From NCBI RefSeq assembly GCF_012927345.1, contig NZ_JABBGJ010000011.1, positions 124,001 to 188,000 of the forward strand: a stretch of 64,000 nt of DNA, given 5' to 3'. Both the position numbers and the translations under genes were made by a program. Below the pieces are notes generated by a model. It was given only the letters and a program-made list of their open reading frames with translations, did no database searches and had not been told where the DNA came from. The DNA comes from Paraburkholderia polaris. Lineage in GTDB: Bacteria; Pseudomonadota; Gammaproteobacteria; Burkholderiales; Burkholderiaceae. Shown piece by piece: positions 20,379 through 29,030 of this stretch (its first letter is position 1; every line of letters begins with the position of its first letter).

Positions 20379-22442
20379 TCACGAACAAAATTTCCCCAGC
20401 AGACTCATCTGCGCATTGCGCGAGGATTTTCCTGGCCGCCGGCGCCGATAGTGACCGTCGCTTTGCATCAGCCACGCGGACTGGTTGTCGCCGAGAAACG
20501 CCGACAGGCCTTCGGCAATCACACGCCGCTTCAAGCGACGGTTGTTGATCGGAAACGCCACTTCCACACGCCGGAAGAAGTTGCGGTCCATCCAGTCGGC
20601 GCTCGACAGATACACCTGTTCCTTGCCGTCGTCGTAGAAGTAGAAGATGCGATGATGCTCGAGGAAGCGCCCAACGATCGAACGTACCGTGATGTTCTCC
20701 GACAAGCCCGGCACACCCGGTTGCAACGAACATACGCCACGCACGATCAGATCGATCTTCACGCCGGCCTTCGATGCCTCGTACAGCTCGGCAATCACGG
20801 TGGGTTCGAGCAATGCGTTCATCTTCGCGACGATGCGCGCCTTCTTGCCGGCGCGCGCGTGCTCGGCTTCCGCGCGAATCGCTTCGACCAGTTTCGGATG
20901 CAGCGTGAACGGCGACTGCCACAACTCATGCAGCCTCAGTTCGCCGCCGATGCCGGTCAGTTGCTGGAACACGTGGTGCACGTCTTCGCAGATCTTCTGA
21001 TCGGCGGTCATCAGGGCGAAATCGGTATAGAGACGCGCGGTGCGCGGATGATAGTTGCCGGTGCCCAGGTGCACGTAACGCTTGAGCGTGGTCTTGCCGC
21101 CCGACGATACACGCCGCACGATCAGCATCATCTTGGCGTGGCACTTGTGGCCCACCACGCCGTACACGACATGCGCGCCCACCGCTTCCAGCTGTGACGC
21201 CCAGTTGATATTGGTTTCTTCGTCGAAGCGCGCGAGCAGTTCGACCACCACCGTCACTTCCTTGCCGTTGCGCGCCGCTTGCATCAACGCGTCCATCAGC
21301 GGCGAGTCGGTGCCAGTGCGATAGATGGTCTGCTTGATGGCCACCACGTTCGGATCTTTAGCCGCCTGCAGCAGCAACTCGAGCACCGGCTGAAAGCTCT
21401 CGTACGGATGATGCAGCAACACGTCGCCTTGATCGATCACGTCGAACATGCTCGTGCTGTTGGCGATCTGCGGCGGAATCGCGGGGATATGCGGCACGAA
21501 CTTCAGGTCGGGCCGGTCCACCATCTCCGGCAATTGCATCAGCCGCACCAGATTGACGGGGCCGTCGGCGAAATAGCAATCCTTGGCGCTCAGGCTGCTT
21601 TCGTCGAGGAGGCGCCGCACGACATGCGCGGGCGTGTCCGCCGACACTTCGAGCCGCACCGCATTGCCCAGATGCCGCGCCGGCAGTTCACCCTGCAACG
21701 CGACCCGCAGATTGGTGATTTCGTCTTCGTCGACGAACAGTTCGCTATTGCGCGTGATGCGGAACTGGTTGCAGGTGCGCACCACCAGATTCGGGAACAG
21801 CTCGCCGACAAAGCGCTGCAGCAACGAGCTCAGCAGCACGAAACCATGCGGATAGCCCGACAGATCCTGCGGCATGCGCACGAGCCGGGGCAATGCACGC
21901 GGCGCCTGCACGATGCCCATCATCGCCTGGCGGCCGAACGCATCCTTGCCTTCGAGTTCGACGACGAAGTTCAGGCTCTTGTTGAGCACGCGCGGAAACG
22001 GGTGAGCCGGATCGAGGCCGATCGGCGTGAGCACCGGCAGCAGTTCGTCGAAGAAGTAGTTGCGCGCCCATTCGGTCTGCGCTTCGTTCCACGCTTCAGT
22101 GCCGTGAAAATAGATGCCTTCTGCTTCGAGCGCGGTGAGCACCGTGTCGTGCAGCATGGCGTACTGGCGATGCACGAGCCGCTGCGCGCGCTCGACCACG
22201 AGGTCATACACATGTTGCAACGACATGCCGTCCGGCGACAACGCACCGGGGTTGTCGCGCATCTGTTCCTGCAGTCCGGCCATGCGGACTTCGAAGAACT
22301 CGTCGAGGTTGCTACTGGTGATGCAGATGAAGCGCAGGCGTTCGAGCAAAGGGACGGCAGGGTCGGCAGCTTGTGCCAACACACGCTCGTTGAAACCCAG
22401 AATGCCCAGCTCGCGATTCAATAAGGGGTAGCGGATGGACAT
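20379..22442 (-). CDS. ppk: Polyphosphate kinase 1
   Basis: Ppk1 polymerises the gamma-phosphate of ATP into polyphosphate. The 687-residue protein begins MSIRYPLLNRELGILGFNERV and contains the ITSSNLDEFFEVR region, HHPYESFQPV, the phosphodiesterase-like HAKMMLIVRR with the phospho-accepting His, and HLGTGNYHP. A GTG at 22499 extends the frame by 19 codons but lies almost on the Pho-box-like element, so ATG 22442 is preferred. It diverges from ppx and converges on phoR. Polyphosphate metabolism beside the pho operon fits joint phosphate control. Confidence 0.96.
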   Translation of the reverse strand: MSIRYPLLNRELGILGFNERVLAQAADPAVPLLERLRFICITSSNLDEFFEVRMAGLQEQMRDNPGALSPDGMSLQHVYDLVVERAQRLVHRQYAMLHDTVLTALEAEGIYFHGTEAWNEAQTEWARNYFFDELLPVLTPIGLDPAHPFPRVLNKSLNFVVELEGKDAFGRQAMMGIVQAPRALPRLVRMPQDLSGYPHGFVLLSSLLQRFVGELFPNLVVRTCNQFRITRNSELFVDEDEITNLRVALQGELPARHLGNAVRLEVSADTPAHVVRRLLDESSLSAKDCYFADGPVNLVRLMQLPEMVDRPDLKFVPHIPAIPPQIANSTSMFDVIDQGDVLLHHPYESFQPVLELLLQAAKDPNVVAIKQTIYRTGTDSPLMDALMQAARNGKEVTVVVELLARFDEETNINWASQLEAVGAHVVYGVVGHKCHAKMMLIVRRVSSGGKTTLKRYVHLGTGNYHPRTARLYTDFALMTADQKICEDVHHVFQQLTGIGGELRLHELWQSPFTLHPKLVEAIRAEAEHARAGKKARIVAKMNALLEPTVIAELYEASKAGVKIDLIVRGVCSLQPGVPGLSENITVRSIVGRFLEHHRIFYFYDDGKEQVYLSSADWMDRNFFRRVEVAFPINNRRLKRRVIAEGLSAFLGDNQSAWLMQSDGHYRRRRPGKSSRNAQMSLLGKFCS

Positions 22443-22505
22443 CGGCAGCGAGAATGGAATGTCAGGAGGAGAGGCGAAAAGACGCTCGGAAATTCTCACA
22501 GTATG

Positions 22506-22523
22506 ATGACGTTGTTATGACAT
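22506..22523 (-). promoter_or_regulatory. Pho-box-like element upstream of ppk
   Basis: Read on the minus strand, ATGTCAT-AACA-ACGTCAT has the 7+4+7 layout of a PhoB site and lies 64 bases before the ppk start. The repeat is seen directly; PhoB control is inferred. Confidence 0.65.
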
Positions 22524-22740
22524 TCTCGAAGTTATAAATTCTACGCCGTATTCGTTGCGTGTCGTAATTATGACGCAGTGCATATGGGACCATAGGGCAC
22601 CCCCATTACTGCGAGGCGACATCGTGAGGTCCGGTACGCTTAGAATGGCGTCTTTGAACAGCGCGGCCGGCCACAAGGCGCCCAAGGCATCCGGTGGTCA
22701 TCCGGCACCTTCCGCATCCAACGCCGCTGCGCTCGCGCGC

Positions 22741-24270
22741 ATGGAGTCCGCTTACTCGATGGTCACTACTCCACAACTCCTCGCTGCCGTCGATCTCGGC
22801 TCGAACAGCTTCCGGCTGATCGTGGGCCGGGTCGAGGAAACCGACGCGGGCAGCCAGATCTATCAGGTCGACGCCTTGCGCGAGCCGGTGCGCCTTGCTG
22901 CCGGTCTGTCACGCGACAAGATGCTCGACCGCGCCTCGCAAGTGCGCGGCTGGGATGCGCTCAAGCGCTTCGGCGAGCGGCTGCGCGACTTTCATCCCGA
23001 CCACGTTCGCGCCGTTGCCACCAATACGCTGCGCATCGCCAAGAATGCGGGCGAGTTCCTCGGCGAGGCGCAGGCCGCGCTCGGCTTCCCGATTGAAGTG
23101 ATCGCCGGGCGTGAAGAAGCGCGTCTGATCTATGCGGGGGCAGCACACTCCGTGCCCGCGAGCGCGGGCAAGCGTCTCGTGGTGGATATCGGCGGCGGCT
23201 CGACGGAATTCATCATCGGTTCGCACTACACGCCGATCAAGATGGAGAGCCTGTATATCGGCTGCGTGAGCCATAGCCGCGCGTTCTTCCCGGCGGGCAA
23301 TGTCGACGAATACACGATGCGTCAGGCCGAACTCGCCGCGGGCCGTGAAATCCAGATCATTTCTGCCGAATATAAGAAAACCGGTTGGGAACAGGCCATT
23401 GGCTCGTCCGGCACCGCACGGGCGCTCGCCGAACTGGTCGAGGCAAACGGCTTCAACGATCCGGGCGTCACGCACGGTATCTCGCGCGGCGGGCTCGAGC
23501 GCCTCAAGCGCGCGCTGATCAAGGCGGAGAACGTCAATCGTCTGAAGCTGGTCGCGCTGAAGGGCGATCGCATTCCTGTGCTGGCCGGCGGCCTGTCGAT
23601 CATGATCGCGGTGTTCGACGAACTCGGCGTCGATTACGTCGATACAACAGATGGCGCGCTGCGCCTCGGCGTGCTGTACGACTTGCTGGGCCGTTCGCAG
23701 CACGAGGACATGCGCACGGTGACGGTGGAAGGCTTCATGCGCCGTTATGGCGTGGACCGCGCGCAGGCGGGGCGCATCGGTGAACTCGCGGTGCGCTTTT
23801 ACGATCAGTTTGCCGAGCCGGATCAGGAGCGTCGCGTCGAGAACCGCATGTTCCTCGGCTGGGCTGCGGCCTTGCACGAAATCGGGCTGTCGATTTCCCA
23901 CAGCGCGTATCACAAGCATTCGGCCTATATCGCCAGCAACGCCGACATGCCGGGTTTTTCGCGCACCGACCAGGCGCGGCTCGCCGCGCTGGTGCTCGGT
24001 CACGCAGGGAAGCTCGGCAAGCTGTCGCAAACGCGCGAAGTGGAATGGCCGCTGCTGTTCTGTCTGCGGCTTGCGGCGCTGCTATGCCGCCGGCGCGCCG
24101 ATGTCGGCTTGCCGGGTATCGCGGTCGCACAGGTCAACGGCGGCTATGAGGTGCGTTTGCCGAATGAGTGGGTGGCTAACAATCCGCTGACCGATTACAG
24201 CCTGATCCAGGAGGCTGCGGAGTGGGAAAAGGTTGGCATTCCGTATCGCGTGGTCTACACGGACGATTGA
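22741..24270 (+). CDS. ppx: Exopolyphosphatase (Ppx/GppA family)
   Basis: Ppx releases phosphate from polyphosphate ends, or hydrolyses pppGpp in GppA members. The actin-like fold shows LAAVDLGSNSFRLIVGRVEE and the phosphate loop VVDIGGGSTEFIIG. Catalytic Glu lies in AGREEARLIYAGAAH, and the C-terminal HD-like region carries AALHEIGLSISHSAYHKHSAY. The frame is open back to 22555; ATG 22645, 22741 or 22759 are all possible. The later ones give the usual length of about 505 residues. It is divergent from ppk and a terminator follows. Confidence 0.92.
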   Translation: MESAYSMVTTPQLLAAVDLGSNSFRLIVGRVEETDAGSQIYQVDALREPVRLAAGLSRDKMLDRASQVRGWDALKRFGERLRDFHPDHVRAVATNTLRIAKNAGEFLGEAQAALGFPIEVIAGREEARLIYAGAAHSVPASAGKRLVVDIGGGSTEFIIGSHYTPIKMESLYIGCVSHSRAFFPAGNVDEYTMRQAELAAGREIQIISAEYKKTGWEQAIGSSGTARALAELVEANGFNDPGVTHGISRGGLERLKRALIKAENVNRLKLVALKGDRIPVLAGGLSIMIAVFDELGVDYVDTTDGALRLGVLYDLLGRSQHEDMRTVTVEGFMRRYGVDRAQAGRIGELAVRFYDQFAEPDQERRVENRMFLGWAAALHEIGLSISHSAYHKHSAYIASNADMPGFSRTDQARLAALVLGHAGKLGKLSQTREVEWPLLFCLRLAALLCRRRADVGLPGIAVAQVNGGYEVRLPNEWVANNPLTDYSLIQEAAEWEKVGIPYRVVYTDD

Positions 24271-24287
24271 GAATCATGCGTTATAAA

Positions 24288-24325
24288 TTAAAAAGCCCGG
24301 CGGAATTTTTGCCGGGCTTTTTTAA
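24288..24325. terminator. Bidirectional terminator between ppx and olsB
   Basis: AAAAAGCCCGGC at 24290-24301 pairs with GCCGGGCTTTTT at 24311-24322. The flanking A and T runs allow termination in both directions, fitting its place between convergent genes. Confidence 0.88.
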
Positions 24326-24371
24326 TGTACATCAGTCGTAGACTGAATCAGCCGGGTGGTTTGCGCACCGC

Positions 24372-25184
24372 TCAGCGCGGCGACGCGTCGCCGAGGAAGT
24401 GCCGCGCGTAACGTGCGTTGATATCCGTCAGGCGCAACAGCGTCAAAAAGTCCGCCGTGTTGAAGTCGGGGTCCCAGGCCGGCGCGCCACAAATCTTCGC
24501 ACCGAGGCGCAGATAGCCTTTCACCAGCGGCGGCGGTGCGACGTCGGCGCCGGTTTGCAATTCTTCGACCGGCAGCGGCGTGTGCGGGAACGCGCGATAT
24601 TCCGGCGCCGTCAGCGCGCTGTCGCGCAGCGAGCAGTAAAGATTCGCCGCGTAGTGGCCACCGTCGACCATCGCGACGCTCGCGCAGCCAAGCATCGTCT
24701 CGTAGCCGTTGTGCTTCATGTACGCGGCGAGCCCTGCCCATAGCGACATGATTACCGAGCCGCTGCGATAGTCCGGGTGCACACACGAACGGCCCACTTC
24801 GACCATTTTCGCGCGCAGGTGCGTGAGGCGCGATACGTCGAATTCGCTTTCGGCGTACAGGCGTCCGATACGGGCGGCCTGGTGCGGTGGCAGCGCGCGA
24901 TAGGTGCCGACCACCTTCAGCGTGTCGAGATCGCGCACCAGCAGGTGATCGCAGTATGAATCGAACGAATCGACGTCGAGGCCGGCCGGACCCGTCAGAC
25001 GTGCGCCCATTTCATCGGCGAATACACGGTAGCGCAGACGCTGGGCCTCGCGCAGTTCCTCGTCAGTGCGCGCCCACGTCACTTGCAGGCGGTGCTGGGC
25101 GGTGACCGTCTCTTCGGCGCGCGGCAAGCGACGCGTTTCGAAGATCGAAGCCAGGGGCAGGGTGGGCGTCGGCAGTTCTCGCAT
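24372..25184 (-). CDS. olsB: L-ornithine N-acyltransferase (ornithine lipid synthesis)
   Basis: OlsB adds a 3-hydroxyacyl chain to ornithine, the first step to ornithine lipids, which are phosphorus-free membrane lipids. The 270-residue protein matches the OlsB/hemolysin-like GNAT family: EAQRLRYRVFADEMGARL, DSYCDHLLVRD, EVGRSCVHPDYRSGSVIMSL and CASVAMVDGGHYAANLY. ATG 25184 has AGGA upstream; an upstream in-frame start at 25265 would overlap the promoter region. A Pho-box-like element lies 80 bases upstream. olsB is known to be phosphate regulated in rhizobia, so the location is meaningful. Confidence 0.9.
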   Translation of the reverse strand: MRELPTPTLPLASIFETRRLPRAEETVTAQHRLQVTWARTDEELREAQRLRYRVFADEMGARLTGPAGLDVDSFDSYCDHLLVRDLDTLKVVGTYRALPPHQAARIGRLYAESEFDVSRLTHLRAKMVEVGRSCVHPDYRSGSVIMSLWAGLAAYMKHNGYETMLGCASVAMVDGGHYAANLYCSLRDSALTAPEYRAFPHTPLPVEELQTGADVAPPPLVKGYLRLGAKICGAPAWDPDFNTADFLTLLRLTDINARYARHFLGDASPR

Positions 25185-25263
25185 GGGGCGTCCTGGTCGA
25201 AAAAAGGGAGATTTCTTTTTTCGCCAATGTAGTAACGCCTGGTGACGCTCGCATGGCAAAGCC

Positions 25264-25281
25264 ATGACGATTGGATGACTG
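25264..25281 (-). promoter_or_regulatory. Pho-box-like element upstream of olsB
   Basis: On the minus strand CAGTCAT-CCAA-TCGTCAT shows two GTCAT cores exactly 11 bases apart, the PhoB geometry, 80 bases before the olsB ATG. Function is inferred. Confidence 0.6.
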
Positions 25282-25416
25282 CCCGTAAGCTGCGTGCGCG
25301 CGGCTTGTAATGTCGTGGGCCGGGCGGGGCGTGTGTTGTTTCCGCGCGACCGGCGGGACTGGCGGGCGCAACTGGACCTCTTCGATCGCCAGCCTGCGCG
25401 ACCGGTTCAGTTCAAC

Positions 25417-25875
25417 TCAGATCAAATCGGGACTCATCGCGGCGCGCAGTACGGCCTGGTCGTCGCCGTCGCGTTCGCGGCTTTCGATCCACCACAGGCC
25501 GGCTTTCTTCAGCGGCCAACTCGCTTCGCTATTGCCAAGCAGACGTGCCGCAACGTGGCCGAGCGTCGGTTGATGGCCGACGATCACGACGGTCTGTGAG
25601 ATGCCTTTTGGCCAGCCGGCGGCCTTGAGCACATCGTCCGCACTGGCGTTGGGCGCGAGTTCGCGCACCACGCGATACTGGTCGCTCAAGGTTTCGGCGG
25701 TCTGGATGGTGCGCACTGCGGGGCTCGCAAGGACCACTGCGTTGTCGGGCAGGCGGGTGCGCAGCCACTTGGCAACGTTTTGCGCCTGTTTGCGGCCTCG
25801 CGTGGTCAGTGCGCGGGCGAGGTCGCTGCTGGCGAAATCTTCGGCTTCGGCGTGACGCCAGAGGATCAGATCCAT
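25417..25875 (-). CDS. sixA: Phosphohistidine phosphatase SixA-type
   Basis: This is a 152-residue histidine phosphatase superfamily protein. The catalytic RHG-like motif is LILWRHAEAED (Arg-His). A second catalytic His lies in VIVGHQPTLGHVA, and TRGRKQAQNVAKWL is typical of SixA. E. coli SixA removes phosphate from histidines in phosphotransfer proteins. The ATG has AAGGAG ten bases upstream on the minus strand. It follows olsB upstream on the same strand, but the gap and the Pho-like box between them suggest separate promoters. Confidence 0.88.
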   Translation of the reverse strand: MDLILWRHAEAEDFASSDLARALTTRGRKQAQNVAKWLRTRLPDNAVVLASPAVRTIQTAETLSDQYRVVRELAPNASADDVLKAAGWPKGISQTVVIVGHQPTLGHVAARLLGNSEASWPLKKAGLWWIESRERDGDDQAVLRAAMSPDLI

Positions 25876-26012
25876 GGGTGTCTCCTTGACTCTGGTTGCG
25901 GCGTAGAGAGCAGCGCCGGGTTTTCAATCACTGTCGCATGCGCGCTCGTGAGGGCGCAAGGCGGTGACTCAGGCGGAACGTCCGCATCAGTCCGCATGAG
26001 CGCGCGACGTCC

Positions 26013-26052
26013 AAAAAGCAAAAACCCGCGAAGCCGAAGGCGACGCGGGTTT
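26013..26052 (-). terminator. Terminator of the tRNA-Pro transcript
   Basis: AAACCCGCG at 26022-26030 pairs with CGCGGGTTT at 26044-26052. The A-rich stretch at 26013-26024 gives a T-run on the minus strand just after the tRNA. Confidence 0.8.
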
Positions 26053-26066
26053 CGTATTGCTTTTCG

Positions 26067-26143
26067 TGGTCGGAGCGAAAGGATTCGAACCTTCGACCCT
26101 CTGATCCCAAATCAGATGCGCTACCAGGCTGCGCTACGCTCCG
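26067..26143 (-). tRNA. tRNA-Pro (UGG)
   Basis: A 77-base cloverleaf with encoded CCA lies on the minus strand. The acceptor CGGAGCG pairs with CGCTCCG and the anticodon loop TTTGGGA gives anticodon TGG. The T-arm contains GGTTCGAATCC. A terminator follows. Confidence 0.97.
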
Positions 26144-26349
26144 ACGAAGCCGAGATTCTATGTGGCATTGGGTGTCAGAGTCAACCACGAATTGCGTCGG
26201 GATGAAAAAAGGTTCTCAGACGCCGGCAGCGGGCAGAAAAAATCGCGCGTCAATGTGCGCTCGCGGCAAGCGCGAGAAGCGTAAGAAGCGCACCGTCGAT
26301 GGTCAGCGCGTCGTCTCCTTCGTGCAGGGCGACGCGCCGGGTCATCCCC

Positions 26350-26538
26350 TCAATGCCGGCGGCGCATCCAGTGCGGCATGTTCACGTGCGGCATGTGCTG
26401 GTGTGTGATCCAGTGATGCAGCATGCCTTCGCCGTCGTGTTCGCGTCTGTAGGTTCTCGACTCAAAAATCGACAGGGCGAGCAGCACGAGCAGGCCTATT
26501 GCAAGTCCGACCAGACCTGCGATCGATTCAGCATCCAT
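26350..26538 (-). CDS. Small single-pass membrane protein
   Basis: This 62-residue product has a hydrophobic helix at about residues 6-25 (IAGLVGLAIGLLVLLALSIF) and a His/Arg-rich cytoplasmic tail ending HMPHVNMPHWMRRRH. The His/Met-rich tail could bind metal, but that is only a guess. A perfect AGGAGG lies five bases before the ATG, strong support for translation. No family recognised. Confidence 0.7.
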   Translation of the reverse strand: MDAESIAGLVGLAIGLLVLLALSIFESRTYRREHDGEGMLHHWITHQHMPHVNMPHWMRRRH

Positions 26539-26693
26539 GGCAGCCTCCTATGACACGCAACTGTGCCTTTATAGTAGGTCACGCGTAACAAAATGGGAGG
26601 AGGGAGACTGCTTGCCGTGACGTCGTCGAATGCGAATTGCGGGTAGACTCTCGGCGCTTCATTGCCGTTATTGTCATTCTGTATCGAGAGTCT

Positions 26694-26855
26694 ATGAATC
26701 GCGTTTTGTTGATTGCGTTGCTGCTGGCTGCCGGACTCGCCGGCTGTGCCAACGATCCTTCCGGGCATCATGGCGGCCCGCCGCCGAAAGATCCCGTCGA
26801 TTACCACGGCGTCCCTACCGACGTCCGGCCCCCTCTCATTGCGCCCGCGCCCTGA
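26694..26855 (+). CDS. Small lipoprotein
   Basis: This 53-residue product has a lipoprotein signal MNRVLLIALLLAAGLAGC with lipobox LAGC. A mature part of about 36 residues is rich in Pro, His and Gly. The ATG at 26694 is chosen because the signal starts there. The function is unknown; it resembles small entericidin-like or hypothetical outer-membrane lipoproteins only in architecture. Confidence 0.65.
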   Translation: MNRVLLIALLLAAGLAGCANDPSGHHGGPPPKDPVDYHGVPTDVRPPLIAPAP

Positions 26856-27120
26856 GCACCTGCTGGGAATGAAAGCGAAGCACCGGCGCGGGCACGCCGG
26901 CGCTTCTGACCCGCGCAGACTGTTCGCGCGGACAGCGCAGGCTGAAGTTATTCTAGGGCGACGTGCACGCGTAACATGTATGCGCTTGTTTCAAGCCGTA
27001 ACTGTGTGCGGCGTTGCGGAGATGAACGCATAGCGCGTAGTTCATCTGCGGCGGAGCACAACGTGCGCGTTCCTAAGATCAAAACACGCGGCGCAAACAC
27101 GCCGGGCGACGAAACAAAGA

Positions 27121-28617
27121 CTAGGCGGCCATGCCTGCCATGCCTTGTACGACGCGTGGCAAAAAGCGTGCGAGCGTTATGCCGCGCGCGGCCATGAAGA
27201 TCAGCATCGCGGCCCATAAACCGTGATTGCCGTACAGCGCCAGCAAGGCCCACGAAGCCACCACGAACACCCCAAACGACACCACCATCGACGTCATCAA
27301 CTCATGCGTGCGAGTGGCGCCGATGAACACGCCGTCGAGCAGAAAACCCCACACAGAGATCACCGGCAAGAGCGCGGCCCATGGCAGATAAGTCTCGGCC
27401 GTGGCGCGCACCGCGGCCTGATTGGTCAGGCCTTCGATGATCCATGAGCCCGCGCCCCAGTACACCAGCGAGAAGCCCAGCGCGCCGAGCGCGGACCATA
27501 GCGCCGTCACCTTGATGGCCTGCGCGAAAGCGTGCCGGTCGCGCGAGCCGATCGCCGCGCCAACCAGCGCTTCGGCAGCATGCGCGAAGCCGTCGAGTCC
27601 ATAGGCCATGAAGGTCTGAAAATTGAGCAGCAGCGCGTTGGCGGCAAGCGTGGCGTCACCTTGCTTCGCGCCGAGATGCGCGAACCAGCCGAACGATGAC
27701 AGCAGACAGAGCGTGCGCACGAAGATATCGCGATTGAGCACCACCAGACGCTTGAGCGCGGCAGCGTCGAAGAGCGCGGCGCGGTTCAGCGCAGGCAGGC
27801 CGTGCGGTCTGCCGCGCCACAACAATGCGGCGCCAAGTACGAAGCCGAGCGCGTCGGCCGTGGCTGTGGCCGCGCCGATGCCGGCCACGCCCCAATCAAA
27901 TACGTACACGTACAACAGCACCGCTGCGATGTTCACGCTGTTGATAAATACTTGCGAGAGCAGCGCAAGCCGCACCTTCTGCGTACCGAGCAGCCAGCCG
28001 AGCACCACATAATTGCCGAGCGCGAGCGGTGCCGCCCAGATGCGCGCGTGGCAGTAGATCTGCGCGTGGCGCTGCACCGCGTCGCTACCGCCGATCGCGC
28101 GCAACGCATAGCCGATCAACGGCACTTGCAGCAGAAGCACCGCCGCGCCGATCGCCGCCGCCAGCAACAGCGCGCGGACGACGGTGTTGCGCAACTCGGC
28201 ATGGTCGCCCGCGCCGTGCGCTTGCGCGACGAGACCCGTGGTGCCCATGCGCAGGAAGCCGAAGCCCCAGAACACGAAGTTGAAGAACAGGCCGCCGAGC
28301 GCCACGCCGCCGAGATAGGACGCGCCCTCCAGATGGCCGGCTACGGCGGTGTCGACCGCGCCGAGAATCGGCTGCGTCAGATTGGCGAGGACGATGGGGA
28401 ACGCCAGCGTCAGCACCCGGCGGTGCCAACGCACAGGGACGGCGGGCGCCGTCGCGGCCGCGCTGTCCCCGAAGTGGACTTCCTCCGGGGCGCTCCCCAA
28501 GGTGACTTCGTTCGGGGCACTCCCCAACGTGACTTCCTCCGGGGCGCCCCCCAAGAGGACTTCCTTCGGGGCGCCCCCCAGGGGGACTTCCTTCGGGGCG
28601 TGCGCAGGGTCGGTCAA
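27121..28617 (-). CDS. MATE-family efflux transporter with repeat-encoded N-terminus
   Basis: This is a 498-residue member of the MATE multidrug/toxin exporters, DinF-like, with about twelve membrane helices and the family beginning LTLAFPIVLANLTQPILGAVDTAVAGHL. Substrate unknown. The first 55 residues are unusual: five tandem nine-residue units such as APKEVPLGG, encoded by a 27-base repeat that lies between the upstream gene stop and the transporter domain. Translation may start at the ATG overlapping the DUF2288 stop (28614-28617) or nearer the membrane domain, where no good start is obvious. Confidence 0.88.
   Translation of the reverse strand: MTDPAHAPKEVPLGGAPKEVLLGGAPEEVTLGSAPNEVTLGSAPEEVHFGDSAAATAPAVPVRWHRRVLTLAFPIVLANLTQPILGAVDTAVAGHLEGASYLGGVALGGLFFNFVFWGFGFLRMGTTGLVAQAHGAGDHAELRNTVVRALLLAAAIGAAVLLLQVPLIGYALRAIGGSDAVQRHAQIYCHARIWAAPLALGNYVVLGWLLGTQKVRLALLSQVFINSVNIAAVLLYVYVFDWGVAGIGAATATADALGFVLGAALLWRGRPHGLPALNRAALFDAAALKRLVVLNRDIFVRTLCLLSSFGWFAHLGAKQGDATLAANALLLNFQTFMAYGLDGFAHAAEALVGAAIGSRDRHAFAQAIKVTALWSALGALGFSLVYWGAGSWIIEGLTNQAAVRATAETYLPWAALLPVISVWGFLLDGVFIGATRTHELMTSMVVSFGVFVVASWALLALYGNHGLWAAMLIFMAARGITLARFLPRVVQGMAGMAA
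28465..28599. repeat. Five tandem 27-bp repeats
   Basis: Five imperfect 27-base units, each with a GGGGCGC(C)CCC palindromic core, encode APKEVPLGG, APKEVLLGG, APEEVTLGS, APNEVTLGS and APEEVHFGD at the start of the MATE gene. Confidence 0.85.
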
Positions 28618-28922
28618 TTACGTTCCTGCACGCACACCCAGGGCGAGACGACTACCGCCCACAGATCGGGATCGCGCGCGGCGAAATCGGCGGCGGTTTC
28701 CGCCTGCACGCGTTCGACGAGGCCGGAAGACAGCCATTGCGCGACTTGCGTGGTGTCGTCGCTGGCGATGGCCTCGGCGACGCTCACCAGATCGATGTCG
28801 CGCGCGACGCGCAGCAGGATGCCGCGCGCAAAAAAGCGTTCGAGTTCGGTCCAGCCGATTTTGGCGGTTTCGGCGAGCAGCTTGGCGTACAGCGGGCTAT
28901 GAGTGGCGTCGGTGGAAGTCAT
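28614..28922 (-). CDS. DUF2288 family protein
   Basis: A 102-residue soluble protein with the family start SPLYAKLLAETAKIGWTELERFFARG and a C-terminal WVCVQERN. DUF2288 has no assigned function. Its stop overlaps the MATE start by four bases, implying one transcript. Confidence 0.8.
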   Translation of the reverse strand: MTSTDATHSPLYAKLLAETAKIGWTELERFFARGILLRVARDIDLVSVAEAIASDDTTQVAQWLSSGLVERVQAETAADFAARDPDLWAVVVSPWVCVQERN

Positions 28923-29030
28923 CGTAAGCGGGTTCTGACGGGGCCGTTACTATAAACCATCGGCGCGGACCGCCAGGGCGGCGCGCGTTCCGGTACGCTT
29001 GAGGTTTTTCGAAAGCCATTCTGAACCTTC

